Positions 25,684 to 38,500 of a DNA stretch of 64,000 nt are shown here, one piece after another. This DNA comes from Paramacrobiotus metropolitanus (Eukaryota; Tardigrada; Eutardigrada; Parachela; Macrobiotidae), in NCBI RefSeq assembly GCF_019649055.1, contig NW_026570238.1, positions 1,116,001 through 1,180,000 of the forward strand, in the 5' to 3' direction. The translations under genes were made by a program, and so were the position numbers. Each line of letters opens with the position of its first letter. The stretch's first letter is position 1. The notes under the pieces were generated by a model that made no database searches, was not told where the DNA came from, and worked only from the letters and a program-made list of their open reading frames with translations.

Positions 25684-28066
25684 ATGTCGGAAGCAAGAAA
25701 AACAAATGGTGCCGCAGTGCCGGCCCAGAAAACATTTGACGACGTGTTTGACGTTGTGGGTTCTTTCGGAAGGTACCAGATTCTAATCGTTGTTTTTGTC
25801 ATAATCCCTATAATTCTACCATCGGGATTTTTAGCGCAGACATCGGTAAGCATCCGTACAGAACACTTTTAGGTTATCTAATCCGACACACCTTAAAAGT
25901 TTGATAATGCGTTGATATTGTCGTATTGATAGTTGATACTTAATAAATTTTATTGCTTGCAGTGCGTGCAACAGTGTCTTTTCTATGTTATTGTTGCCGT
26001 TATTGTTATACCGGTTTAACGGCTGATAATTTGATCGCATAACTGCTTCTGCAGCAAGTTCTGCTATATTAACTTCAACTCTGTGAGGTGCACTTTTGCA
26101 TCTTTATTTACGTGCGGTGTTGCTGACTGCATGCGTTCTCGGATCGGAGTTTGTTTATGTTTAATCATAATTATGTGATAATTGTAGGTTTTCTTCGCGG
26201 CCGTCCCTAACTATGCTTGTGCAGCCCCGCATAATTTTTCCTGGAAGTCAGGCCAGAGGTATTCGTGGTATCTGGAGGACAATGAAACAGCGCCCGTGTT
26301 GTGGTTTCAGAACCACACCAAAGGCCAAAGTTGTCATACAGTCCGCTTAAACGCCACTGATGTTGAGTTGCCGATCACATGGAATGGAACGGATGAAAAT
26401 GTTTGGAACAATGTATCTTTGCCGATGAAAGACAGGATTACCGAAGCATGCTCCGAATACCGATATAATCGCAGTATTTATCAGGAAACTATTGTTTCGG
26501 AATGGAATCTGGTATGCAGCCGGCGCTATATGATGATTTGGTCGTATACCATTTTCGTCGTCGGGGGAGTCATTGGACCGCTGTTTTGGGGGTATTTGGC
26601 AGATCGCATTGGCCGCAAGAAGGGTTTTTATCTCTGCGCAGTGTTCCAGAGTGCAGCGACTATTTTAACGGGGTTTTCGCCTAATTATGTCACTTACATG
26701 ATTTGCCGCCTATTGGTTGGCATGACATCTTCGGCATCTTATACCATACCTTTTGTTCTGACCCTGGAAATTGTTGGTCGGGAGAAGCGAGCTCCTCTAG
26801 CTGTGGTCTTGTCCTTTACGTACAGCTGTGGCTGTCTGTTGTTTATTGGGATGGCGTATTTTATAAGGGAATGGCGGATGTTAGCTGGAGTCTCATCGCT
26901 TATCGCTACCGTCCTCTATATTGCACCGTTTTATTTTTTTCCGGAATCTCCAAGGTAAAACAGTTAGTTTGAGCAACAGTTTGCCGAAAATTTCGTTTAG
27001 CGGAGTTTCCTGGCTCTATCTTTTTAATTTGGATTTCGTATGAAGTAATCAAGCAGTTACTGCTTAGTAATAATAATAGTCGGCTAAATACTGCTGCACA
27101 CACTTATAATAATCTTATTTGATATATGCGCAGTCTGGTGGTCATTTCTAACAATAAGGCCAAATTAACATCTCTAGGTGGCTTTTGGCGAAAGGCAGAT
27201 ATACGGAACTGGAAGAATTTCTCAAAAAGGTTGCCAAGATTAATCGACGCCCTATGACGATGCATTTTGCTAGCCTCCTTCCGCAGCAAGTGCGTGGTGT
27301 CGATCGTGAGGACCATACTAAGAAGCATTCTCCATTGGATCTTTTTCGTACTCCGAATATGCGCATCAAAACTCTGACTCTAATGCTTATCAACACCTGC
27401 AATAAAGGTGTCTCTCTGGGATTGAATTACTATGCTCCGTTGTTTGCGCAGGGCAGCCCGCATTTCACCGCATTTCTCAACACATCTGTAGAATTCTTTC
27501 CCTATTTATTCGCGAAAACAGCATTTCAACGTTTGGGTCGCAGGACGTCTTTATTTCTTGGGTTGTTTATATGCAGTATGGCATGTTTGGGAACGAATGT
27601 TGTTCCTTCCGGTTACGCAGCAGTGGTGACGGCTCTTACACTGATTGCCAAACTGTGCATAACCTTTACGTATTTGAATGGGAAATTATTCGAAGACGAA
27701 ACGTTTCCCACTGTGATCCGTAGCGAGGGGCACTCAACGGTCAGCCTGACATCCGCCATGTTATCATGCGGTGTGCCATGGATTGTTATTAGTCTTGGTG
27801 ATGAAGTGAAAACATTACCGTTGTTGGTTTTTGGATCATTGACTATAGTGGGATCGTTTTCTACGTTTTTGTTACCGGAAACAGTTCATCAGCGCCTGCC
27901 ACAGACTCTCGAGGATGGTGAAGAGTTTGGGAAGAATATGACATTGAAGGAGCGCTTTCGTTTGTTGCCTAGACCTAAACCAAAGCCCGTTCTAGCAGTT
28001 CCTGAAGACGAGGAGGAATTGGAAACCTTGAAATCTCCCGTGAAAGAATCTTCAAACCGGTTGTGA
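25684..28066 (+). CDS. SLC22-family organic ion transporter (MFS)
   Basis: Three exons: 25684-25845, 26188-26954, 27178-28066, giving 605 residues, slightly longer than typical SLC22 members (about 550). These plasma-membrane major-facilitator proteins move organic cations, anions or carnitine. The N-terminus (FDDVFDVVGSFGRYQ) leads into TM1. A large extracellular loop follows with several N-glycosylation sequons (NHT, NAT, NGT, NVS, NRS). Then come TM2 and the MFS motif WGYLADRIGRKKGF, and the SLC22 signature PESPRWLL, which is split across exons 2 and 3. The C-terminal half has the remaining TMs with the FQRLGRRTS repeat motif, and an acidic/basic cytosolic tail follows. The ATG at 25684 is chosen because upstream frame extensions lack an ATG. 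Substrate cannot be assigned; it most resembles the OCT/Orct-like branch. Same orientation as the flanking METTL25-family gene and XRCC1. Confidence 0.9.
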
Positions 28067-29101
28067 TCTTTTTAATGTGTTCCCTGATGACCTTCTTATA
28101 ATCCCGTCCGTTTGAATGATGACTTTGAATTGTGATCATCCTTGTTTGCTATTTTGACTGATCTCCCAGTCAGTGTTGTTGTGGTGTGTTGTTAATGTTA
28201 ACTGTTTTTGTGTAGCGTTCGTTAATCGTGCATGCCGTACGTAAGTTCGCAGTTAATCACTGTATATCGGTTTGACCTGCTCCTCCAGTGAGCCAGTGGT
28301 ACTTTTGATACTATTTATGCAACTCAGGTAGTTCAGTTTTATTTTAGAATGCAGTACCGATGTTAATTTAGTTTTGCTAGCGTTGTTATTTATTGTTAGC
28401 TGTTATAAAAAATTGGTTAATGATTTTCGTGGCGGTGGTCGTGGCGCTTGTATACTAGTACAAAAACTTTACCATTGCTTCCAGTTAGTACATATCTAGA
28501 CATCAATAACATTTTATCATGCAGCAGTACTTCCATGTTTTTTCTAAAAAGAAAATTACAAAGCCAGTGTGTAAGAAAATTTTACGCAAAAAATCATGCA
28601 CAACAGTGCGGAGCGCGAGACAACCGACATGAGATACGTTTCCGCGCCCCAGTTGGCAACTTCGCTGCTTCAAGTTGCCTTCAACCGTTGCGCTCGCACA
28701 TAGGTACTTTAATTTGTAAAGTGTAAACAATAGTAGTATCATTTCTAAAGGCATCCATTTTGCTTGCTAGAACATGATCGTTCATGAAATTTGAAAATTA
28801 TTTGGAGATAACCATTCTGTCTTCATTACTCCGATTGTCACCGAGTCCCTAGATATCGGTTCGCCATCTTCTGAAATCTGAACTGATATGCTGCAGAAGT
28901 GATTTAATAATACTGCCTTTACGTACTTAAGTACATAAATAACGATAGAATGCGTGTTTCTGACATTTTGAAATTTCAACTTCCCGGCAGATGTTTCTCT
29001 GAATTCCCGCACTGAGTGTAGAACTAAAATTAACTCTTGCTGCGTTGTTAGTCCAGATTTTCTTAGTGTATACTTCGAGGCAACAGTCAAAAATCATCAG
29101 A
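28067..29101. other. spacer between SLC22 gene and XRCC1
   Basis: About 1 kb holding the SLC22 3' UTR and the XRCC1 promoter. A GC-richer patch at about 28610-28700 may be promoter-proximal. No gene recognised. Confidence 0.5.
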
Positions 29102-32100
29102 ATGGACGATCCATCTGCCAACATAGACTTGGAGATCGTGGATGTCAGCTCCGAAGCGGAGGTAAAACACACTTGTTTTGCCCTGATAATGGCCTGATAT
29201 GCAGATTCTGTAGTAAACTTGAGAAACCTTTTTATAGGATACGCCAGGAAAGAATGTAATAGCTTCGAAAGATTCTGCTGCCTGGAGTACCGATACGCCT
29301 GGCCTGAACGATGCGTTCGTGATTGTTAAGGTAAGTTCGCGCGACTTTTGTCAAGAGATGAAAATAAGTCTGTAATAAAGTTCATTGCTGTCGAGTCGTC
29401 ACATGTTGACTGTATAGAATCGAAAGATGTGTATGTCATGATAATCTTTGGATATTGTGAGGACGGATGATAATCAATTGCCAGTAGCCGTCCAAGAAAA
29501 AAACCAGGCTGCTCCGTTGTACTTGTTAACTTGCATTCTTAAAATTGCGAGTCAGGTTTGTTCATTTTGCCTTTTGTAGATGGACCGGCCATCCAAAATC
29601 CAGACAATACGAGTGGTTAACAACTGGACTGCCTTATTGGAGATTCAAGGCGAACGTGCCGCGAACGTTGATTCCGGAAAATGGGAGACGATTGTGGCCA
29701 AATCTTCCCTGATGACGCCATCGGATTCGCGCTCCAAAGAGAACGGCCAAGCCGAACGCCTGTTCACTTTGAAATCCGATCAGACGCCAGTTGTATGGGA
29801 ACGCATCAAGTTCATCTGCCAGCAGCCATTTAATCGGGAGCTGCGCTTTGGCCTGACATCCATCCAGATTATCGCGCCGACTCTGGGCTCCGCGGGTGGT
29901 CGTTTTCAGTTGAAAAAGAAGGAAACTAACGGATCGATTCGACCGGGTGATCTCTTCGCTGCCAGTACACGAACAGACGAAGCGGATAGCGCCGTGGTGG
30001 AGAAGAAAGACGCGGCTGAGGAGCAGTCGCAGGCACTGGAAACCAGCCAGAACGGCAGCACCACTGAGAATCAGGAGACGGAAACCAATGAACCTGCACC
30101 GCCCGCACCGGAATCCAGTCAGTCTAGTCCGCGAAAACGCGGCCGGCCGAAGAAGGAAAACAGTAGTCCACAGCCGTCGACATCGAAAGGTGGTCGTGCG
30201 CAAGGAGTCAAACGAAAGAAAGACGAAGAAGAAGACCTGCCGGATGACAATGAAGAGGACGACGATAATAGTGTTAGAAGGAAGACTAGACGAGGTAATC
30301 TTTTTGTGCTTCGGAATCGATCCACTATGTAGTACGTTGAGAAGAAAGTTTAGCGCGAATGGAGACTTGGCTTGAAAAATCAAGCGTCTGCGTTATTCGC
30401 GAGCAGACCTGACGGATGTGTGAGCCATGTCCATATTGCACACTTTATAATGTGCCAACGTATCAAGTTGGAGTTACCTGGTTTTGTTTTGTAGGCGCGA
30501 AGACACAGGATTTGAAGGGAATAATGAAAGGCTGCGTGATGGCTCTTAGTGGTTTTGTCAATCCTTTGCGATCTGAACTTCGCGAAAAAATGCTTGATAT
30601 GGGCGCTAAATATCGACCAGAATGGGAGGATGAATGTACACATCTCATGTAAATTTTATCATCCATTTCTTACCATTAGCAGTAATTTTGGCAGTAATTT
30701 CGACCTTGTGCTGCACAAGCAGACAGCGAAATCTGTTTTTTTTATTATTAGTTGCGCGGTTGCCGGAACACCGAAATTCAATCAAGTTCGTGCTGCGGGC
30801 GGACGCATAGTGAAAAAAGAGTGGATCGAGGAATGTTACAAGAATAAGCGCATGATGCCGTGGAGAACATTCATGTTAAAGCCCAAGCCGACTAAAAGAG
30901 ACGATGGTTAGTTGGATTAGTGAATATTCCCTGATCGGAATTTCATTTGTCTTTCCATTTGTTTTCAGATGCTGATGACGAAGAAGATGCGAAGTTTCAT
31001 GAAGATGAAGAGTGGGGTAAGTTAGTTCAGTTGAGTTGCTTTTTCTTGAGTGTCATTAAGACGTTAGATGTTTAAGATGTTAGCACAGCCTAGCAGCTGC
31101 TTCCACTCGTTTAATTTCTACAATTGATAGGCTAATATTGCGTAAATGATTAATTAGTGTCTGTCGATGATTTACGCCATCCATATTTTTGAAATAAATT
31201 TAGATCTGATATAATAAAGTTGTTCTTTGTGTAATTTAGAACCAGATGCGGATGAATCGTCAGGTGAAGAGGAAGAGGATGCTGAGGAATCGGATGCAGA
31301 TATTGCAGATGAGCTTGATGATCCTTTATCTGATATAGATGAGGAGGAATTTTCTGCCCATGAAGATGTCGATGACCTAGAATCAGAATCTTCCGGGGAT
31401 GATCGAAAAAAGAGGAAGCGATCTGCAAAATCCAAAGTAAAAAAGCCTGCAGCGAAGAAACCTAAAAAGAAATCCCCTAAACGTCGTCGTGGAGGCGTGC
31501 ATTACGACGATGAAACTGACGAAGAGGAGGACGACGAAGATCTCGATCTAACAGACTCTGAAGAAACGGTGGACGATGGGAAGGGATTTACACCGCGACA
31601 GCGACCACTCTTCCGCAACATGCATTTCCATCTGTACGGCGAATTTCCAGATGAGACCGAAGAAGATGAGTTGAAGTCTTTGATAACCGATCTTGCCGGG
31701 TAAGTGTTGTCGAGTTCGTGGTTAGCTTCTTGCTTTGACATGGTTGGCTAAACCGGTAATGATTTCATTCCAGAAAATCAAATTCGGTTTTCTTCAAGTA
31801 TTGCCAAAATAAGGCATCTGTCAAATTTGTTTGTGATAGCGCTTTGTTGAGTGGCACTTAAAATGATTGTGGCAGTTAACTTCAATTAGCTTGATTAGTT
31901 CCTGTTCTTACAGTACCATTCGTGATCATAATGATGAACTTGTGACACATTGTGTTACACCGATGAAATGGAGTCCTGAATTTGAAGAGGTCAGTTAAGA
32001 GCTTGTTTACAAAAGCAGCGTTTTAAGTGTAGCCACAGCCCCACATGAATTTTTGTTGTGGAAATGGTTTAGGTAAAGCGTGAAAATCCGCGAATGCATT

Positions 32101-32186
32101 TTGTCACGCCAAGATGGGTGTATGACTGCCGCGACAAGCGAACTTTAGTGGATCCGAGATTGTACCAACTACCCAGAAATGAATAA
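29102..32186 (+). CDS. XRCC1: DNA single-strand break repair scaffold XRCC1
   Basis: Nine exons: 29102-29161, 29238-29330, 29580-30294, 30495-30648, 30752-30906, 30969-31016, 31240-31699, 31914-31989, 32073-32186, giving 624 residues (human 633). XRCC1 is the nuclear scaffold of base-excision and single-strand break repair, joining DNA polymerase beta, PARP1 and DNA ligase 3. The N-terminal domain (residues 1-~155) holds the conserved KSSLMTPSDSRS and RIKFICQQPF blocks. A linker follows with a basic SPRKRGRPKKEN motif (~235). BRCT1 is at ~300-400 (LSGFVNPLRSELREKMLDMG, GGRIVKKEWIEECY), then a very acidic linker (~410-460) and a lysine-rich cluster. BRCT2 is at ~530-624 (LFRNMHFHLYGEF to FVTPRWVYDCRDKRTL). 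All nine exons have GT-AG borders and matching phases. The ATG at 29102 is close to the expected N-terminus. Confidence 0.95.
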
Positions 32187-33300
32187 TTTCCATGCACAGA
32201 AACGACGTACAGTGTGAAGACAGTTTTAGTAGTAGTGTTTTAAAGGGTCCTTTGTTGCGTGTGCTCTCTGGGCAGCTTGCCTTCCTTTGACAAGTTTCAC
32301 AAGCTCCCTGACTTGTAAACGTTGACTGCTGTTATTTCGGTTCCGATATGTTGAACTAATAAGGCGCTTGAGCTGATATTTGACGTGCTTGTCTGTACTT
32401 TCAGTTACTGGTTTCGCACTAACTATTGGCAGTGCACACCAGCAGAATCATCTAATTGTGAGTTTGGTGGTCCTTTTTACAAATTGTTTTTGATATTGCA
32501 GTTTTTGCCTTGGATATTTGACAATCCGTACTTTATGTGATGTGGCATTCGCTAATTGATAACACCGAATAAAATGTCACGCAGTGTTCGTTTACGAAAC
32601 AGAATACACTCCGCAAAATTTATACTTGTATAGATAACACAAACGTTGATGAAGTTCAGACAGTTCAGAGTGGTTGTTCGCCCCCAAAGATGTTCAGGTT
32701 CAGTAGTACGTGATGTGTGCTGTAATCTGATTCCTCCTGTATTTTCTATAAGTAATAATTAGTTTCCATACTCGTATTGTATGATGAGTGTATCATCACT
32801 TCGCATTTAATCCTGCATTAAAATTTAAAGTTCAGACAGTAATTGCTGCTGTCAATGTTCATGTATTGTATGTACCGGTGCTGCAGTCTGTACATAAGTA
32901 CAGACTACAGAGCAGTTCAGTCATCCCGCATGCATTTAGTAAACCATCCAGAAATTGCCTCAGTCTCAGCAATTATAAAGAAGACGAAATAGTGACGGAA
33001 ATACTGAACTACAAGGGTTTAACGGTATAACCACACATCGAAATACGATATCGCCCTTCATGATGCAGTTATCTTGCAAGTGAGCCGCAATTTAGGTTGT
33101 TTTCAGACCCACTGGGGTAGTAAAGCTGCATGCCAGTGCTGCACGCATTTCCGCCACACCAAGAAATTATTTACATATTGAAGGCTAAAATTGCCAAGAA
33201 TTTCCCTCACAAAAGGGACTAAACCGTTCCATTATGCCATGAAGTTATGTGAAAGAACACCACACAATAAAACTCAAACCAAACTGGGCTAGCGGACAGC
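32187..33300. other. convergent spacer XRCC1 / NDUFB6
   Basis: About 1.1 kb of 3' UTR and spacer between two converging genes. An 80-codon plus-strand frame at 32788-33030 has no family match. No other structure seen. Confidence 0.5.
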
Positions 33301-34651
33301 TTATTTTGAATACGAAGATGTTCCGTGGACACCCATATCCAAGAAGACGTTCCGTTCATAAAAGCCTTTACTGTAGTAGTCTGAGTAATTCACCGGATCA
33401 CGGTTAGGATATCCAGGATCACCCTGTAGCATTGCCGAGTATTAATTTTACTTTTGACGCACTGACAGTGAATACAAGCGCTACATCACAGGAAAAAATT
33501 ATTTGCTACGGACGGAGTAAACAGTACGTTTCCGGTGCTTACTTTGAAGGTAATGGCTTAAGCACTCTAATGCAATAATAATTATAGCAGTTCCGGGCCG
33601 AAAACATACCATCTCTTGCGAAACGCTATCTGTTATTTTCCCGTACGTTGAACTTTAAACCAGACTAATTTAAAAGGAATACTCGAGCTCTCAGTAAAAC
33701 ATTCATCTCACCGGCAACAAGGTAGGTTTTCCCCATCTGAACATCCAGCCACTATCTCGTTCCCAGCTCTAAAACAACCATAACAATAAAAACTTATGCA
33801 CAGCAATGCAAACTTAACCTTTAGTAACTTAAATGAAAAGAAAATCAAATTTTTCGTGTGGAGACATTTATGGAACAAAACATTAAACAGCCAGCAAAAA
33901 AAAGTGCGCTAATATTCAGCCAGCCTCAGAATAAAGCTACTAAAAAAATTAAAAGTCGACTTTTAAGTACTGGTAAGGTTACTCAATCCAAAAGGTGCAG
34001 AAAGATGTGCAACAAAACGATTTAGAAGTTACTAGTACAACCCACAGTCACCCACTTGATAAAATACCAGGTTGCTTAACAGTTAATGCTAAGCAAGGCC
34101 CAAGGTATCAATTTTTTGATAGCTTACAACGTTTTTAACATTCTTGTTCAGCATTAAAGCGTAATATAAAACAAAACTAGGAGCATAATGGAAAATTACC
34201 GACTGGCGATATTTCAGGTTATAGAAAATGCAACATCCAATGACCCAAGCTAGCAGTCCTTTTGGAATAACGTGACGGAAGAACAGAGCAGCGTGAGGAC
34301 CCTGCAAAAGTTAACTACCATGAAGCCGATGAAGGGCCCCCTTCCATGAACTGCAAGCTGCAGATCATCAGCAAATACACCTACAATGACCGGCTCCAGT
34401 TTGGTGTAGAAGAGCCAATTCAGGGGGGTTTTGTAGAAGCGCTGAATGGGATTATTCATTATGCGATCCATTTCGGGGAGATATTTTGGTTCATCGGGCG
34501 CCAATTCCTGATCTTTGCACCACTTCGCACGCCATTCTCGCTCCTCCATGGTCATGCTGGTAAGACGCTCTCGCTCATCGGAAACGCGTCCCGCAATTGG
34601 CATGGGACGGTCGCCGAAATAGTTTGTTTTGCCTCGATAGTCCGACGACAT
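33301..34651 (-). CDS. NDUFB6: NADH:ubiquinone oxidoreductase subunit B6 (NDUFB6)
   Basis: Four exons: 34651-34385, 34301-34200, 33768-33712, 33423-33301, giving 182 residues. NDUFB6 is an accessory subunit of mitochondrial complex I in the inner membrane, with a single membrane span. The conserved N-terminal block is REWRAKWCKDQELAPDEP. The TM helix (residues ~97-117, FFRHVIPKGLLAWVIGCCIFY) follows. The C-terminal exon encodes GDPGYPNRDPVNYSDYYSKG, like the matrix/intermembrane tail of invertebrate B6 proteins. No cleavable presequence is evident, as expected for this subunit. The ATG at 34651 (MSSDYRGKTNYFGDR) is chosen over upstream non-ATG extensions; a 5' UTR intron may exist near 34680. 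All phases are 0. It lies 0.9 kb downstream of the NOX5 stop codon in the same orientation. Confidence 0.85.
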
Positions 34652-35576
34652 GGTTGAGCAGTAAGATGCACCCGAAGCTGCAAAACGCAAAATCCAAAGA
34701 TGCCACCGTAAAGTACGGTACCTTTTGCTCAAGTCAGAAGTGTTATTAGAAAACACTCGTTTATGAACAAAAACAAAATATAATAACAACCATCCAATAA
34801 TCCACGATAACCTAGAAATCTTTTAACTTCCTACTTCCCAAAATAATTGGAACGCCAATGAGATAGACTCTTCACTCATGTAGTACTCCCAAGTCCCGAA
34901 TCCAGCTGCGACAGCGTGTGCGAAAACCAATCCAGCTGCGCCCACAGGGGGTCACCTGACGGCTCCGCATCTTTGTTTCTTAGGGTCCGTTCTCCGTTGG
35001 TACAACTAATATTTTTGGAGATGCTCCCCGTTCCTATTATTTTTCACCTAAATTTACAGTTAATGAACAATAAAAATTAGTATCGAAATTATAGGAATAG
35101 ACGGAAATTCTCAAAAATCATCAGAAACGGGGAAGATTAGGAATGAATTATGGGACGACGCTAGCAATATCACAATATTCAGTCACTGCTTGTAAAAGCT
35201 TTCGTCAATGGGCTGTCGGTGAATTATGAGATTAGTCACAGTACTCATACGGTCATATCGGTAAAATTAATGATTTCAAACTTTAAATCAACGAAACGAT
35301 TATACTCTGACTTCCTTGGCGAATACCAAACCCGAGTCTGCCTAGTGCGATGTGAGCTTTATTATTGTTACGAGATTCTGATATTCTCGTCCCCATTCTA
35401 ATAATATAAGCAAGCATGCAGACAAAAAGAGCATCACAGAGTTTTAATTTAAACTTTAACATTCACACATTCGTAAAACCATCGTAAAACTCTAAAAAAC
35501 TTTAAAAAGAACTTTCCACACAAACTGTCAAAACATATACTGTCGATCAAACTTACAAAGGGCAAAACTTTCAAAC
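34652..35576. other. spacer between NOX5 3' end and NDUFB6 5' end
   Basis: About 0.9 kb. A GC-rich patch at 34890-34990 that repeats the word CCAATCCAGCTGCG-like may be the NDUFB6 core promoter. Otherwise AT-rich NOX5 3' UTR and spacer. Confidence 0.5.
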
Positions 35577-38500
35577 TCAGAAAGACTCTTTATGGAAGTC
35601 GAAATCGTACTCATTAGCGAAGTCCCGCAGTTCCTGACCCAGTACCGGCGGACCACAGAAAAACACGGATATCTTTCCGCGTTTATTTTTATCTAAATGT
35701 TCAAACACCTACGAAGGATACAAAGAAAAGCGTCAAATACATCTTCGTTTACCAATGCAATGCACATTTCCTTACGCTACGCCAATCGGGACGACCAGGA
35801 ATGGCACGCGAACGAATTCCCGTAATCATATCCCGGTTATGCTTCTCATAAAATATATCCAAAGCCGTAGTCAAAGCAAAGGCGTATAAGTCTGCCATTC
35901 GTGTCGCCGAGGTGACATAGATGCGGATATCAATCAGACGGTCCAGCTCATTTTCGCGCAACTGCTGTATGTCGAGCCGTTCCAGCAATTCCACAAACCA
36001 TTCGATGCTACGCTGGCTATTTACCACCCAGATAAACGTCACCTGTAAGACAGCGCTGTAAGATAGCATAAAGGTCACCTGTAAGATACGTTGGCTATTC
36101 ATCACCCAAATAAAGGTCACCTGTAAGATAGCCTTTAATAAACGAAGTTCAGTCAGATTTATTTCTTCGACATTACCTTTTTCAACTGATCCTTTTGGCC
36201 AGAAAACACACCGGGTGCCCATTCGTGGGCGCATTCAGGACATCGCATTTTAGAGGCATGGTGGCGATACATTATGCTCTGAAGGATGGATGCAAAGGGA
36301 GTCACACCAATACCAGCGCAAATCAAGACGGCATGCTCAGCATTGAAAATTCGACCGGAAGGTGTACCGTAGGGTCCATCCACGTAGATCTGGAATGTGC
36401 AAAGACCATTCATTGATTAACCGAGTTTCAATAATCACCATTCCATAAAACCTTCAAATGTAGCACGAAACAATATTAATACGCTAAAAGGTCCTTTGAC
36501 TCGCGGTAACAACTGGCAACTGTTTTCTTCAGCACCTTCTGTCATTCTCATCCACTACTATTTTAGTTCGCTACTGAACTACTGTAGTTCGTTATCGAGA
36601 CAACACATTTTTTTACAGCTCAGCGGTGATATACTGGACTTCCCCGTATGGCTGCCCAGAACTGGCACTTTATTATGCAACAAGATAATCATGTTACAGT
36701 TACACTACTCTAGTACTATTAATAGCCAGCATACCGGAACATGAAGAGCACGAACTGGTTGACCTTTGACCGACTGGCGTTTCTTATGGAACACGCTGGG
36801 GCCATGTTCGAATCCTGGGAATAATTTACTAAATGGATTCAGCGTATCCACCTTCACTCCACCGCAATTGCGCTCGTGATTCTTGAAATATGTATGCAGC
36901 CGCTTTGTCCATTCACCCAAGCAGCGCACGTGCAAAGTCACGGCATCTGATGATCAAAGCAAAACAAATCAGTTAATCACCGTATTGGATCACGCAGCCG
37001 TGCAGGAAATCAAATCACCTGAATTCTCCGGGCAACTGCTGATTGTAAAGGGATGCCACTCAAACCATGCTACATTGGGAATGTTGACAAAAATATAATC
37101 ACCAGGATTAAAGGCAAAATTAGGAGGATGGTTGAAGGTCAGCTGTGTAACCTAAATACAGAAACGTTTACATTTTTTTTAAATACAAACTGTATTTGTA
37201 TGTTGTAGCTTAAGTTTCTTTGATCTAATACACAACTGAAGCAGAATTTTAGCGATGTCAAACACGTTTAAAATGCTTGCAGCTACAAGTTTTTACAAAA
37301 ACAATGTTGATCAAAATTTACAATTTACCCCAGAAGCCCATAATACAACTTCTTTGATGTAAAACTCCCCTTCCACTAAACGCCGTATACACCGGGTCAT
37401 GCTAATCTTTTCCAAAATGAAAATGACACCAGGACCGACAATGAACTTCCAAAATTTGTCACTGTGCACGATAAGTAGCAGCATATACGGAATGTACAGG
37501 AGGTGAGAAAAAAAGAACACCTGGAAGACACAAATGCAAAAGATGATTTGAACTGATTTGAGAATGAGCGCATCACCTACTTCAAATAATCCTGATCGAC
37601 GGACAACAGGGAGCGAACAAATGAACATTACGAGGAATGCGAACAGTATTGGCCAGCCGGTAACGGAAACGACGCCGGGATGAACCCCTAGTCCAGGTTT
37701 AGTGGTGAATAACAGCTCGTAATAAGTGAAGTTGGATCCATCACGCACCAAACAATCTAGAAAAAATGTTATGAGCACAGAATTTCGTTTGGTTTTTCAC
37801 TTATGGTAAGCAAGTACAATAAAAAAACTAATTATAATTCTCTTTAAAAAATTCTGTACAGAAATTAACTTAATGAATCATGTCTTCGGTTCAACAGGTG
37901 TTCAGAATGCGAGGAATTTTAACGATAGAAGTGGTACCGTACCAAAATGGAACATATGGAGAATGAAGTGACCCAACACACAGATCAGGACGACCCATCC
38001 AATGACCTTGTGCGCGAAAACAGCAATATCGATTGGCAAGTATGGACCAATACGAGTATTACGAATGTATGTCAGTGTCCGGCGTAGCATAAATACTACC
38101 AGCAGCATGGAATTCCAGTTCAGGTTCATTCCGAAACCGTGAGCAACCGCGTAAAACGGAAGACATCGCTGGGTTGTAATATCATCTGCAAAGCCGGCTC
38201 CTTTAAAGAATTAATTCATCAACAAAAGAAGCGTATTTAACATAAAACTAACGAGGTCGGATAATATCAAAACTATCTGTTATGACTGCAAATTTGCATG
38301 GCTAATTCTAAACATTCTGATGTGTCATTTCACTGTCACGCCCTTCCACTGACCACTAGCAAACAGAAAATGTGGAAAATGTCGCCTACATTGGGGTATG
38401 CCAAAAGAACTAGATTAACAATGAGACTTACGTTGAATTAACTTACGCTGAACGTAAACCGCATACAGGGATCCATACAAATAGAAGGCAACGACCGAAA

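Noticed and set aside
29634-30383. 249-codon minus-strand frame
   Set aside because: Antisense shadow of XRCC1 exon 3; low-complexity Leu/Phe/Arg-rich product caused by the coding-strand codon pattern.
36810-36830. TTCGAATCC-like tRNA B-box word
   Set aside because: It is inside NOX5 exon 10 and no A-box or cloverleaf could be built around it.
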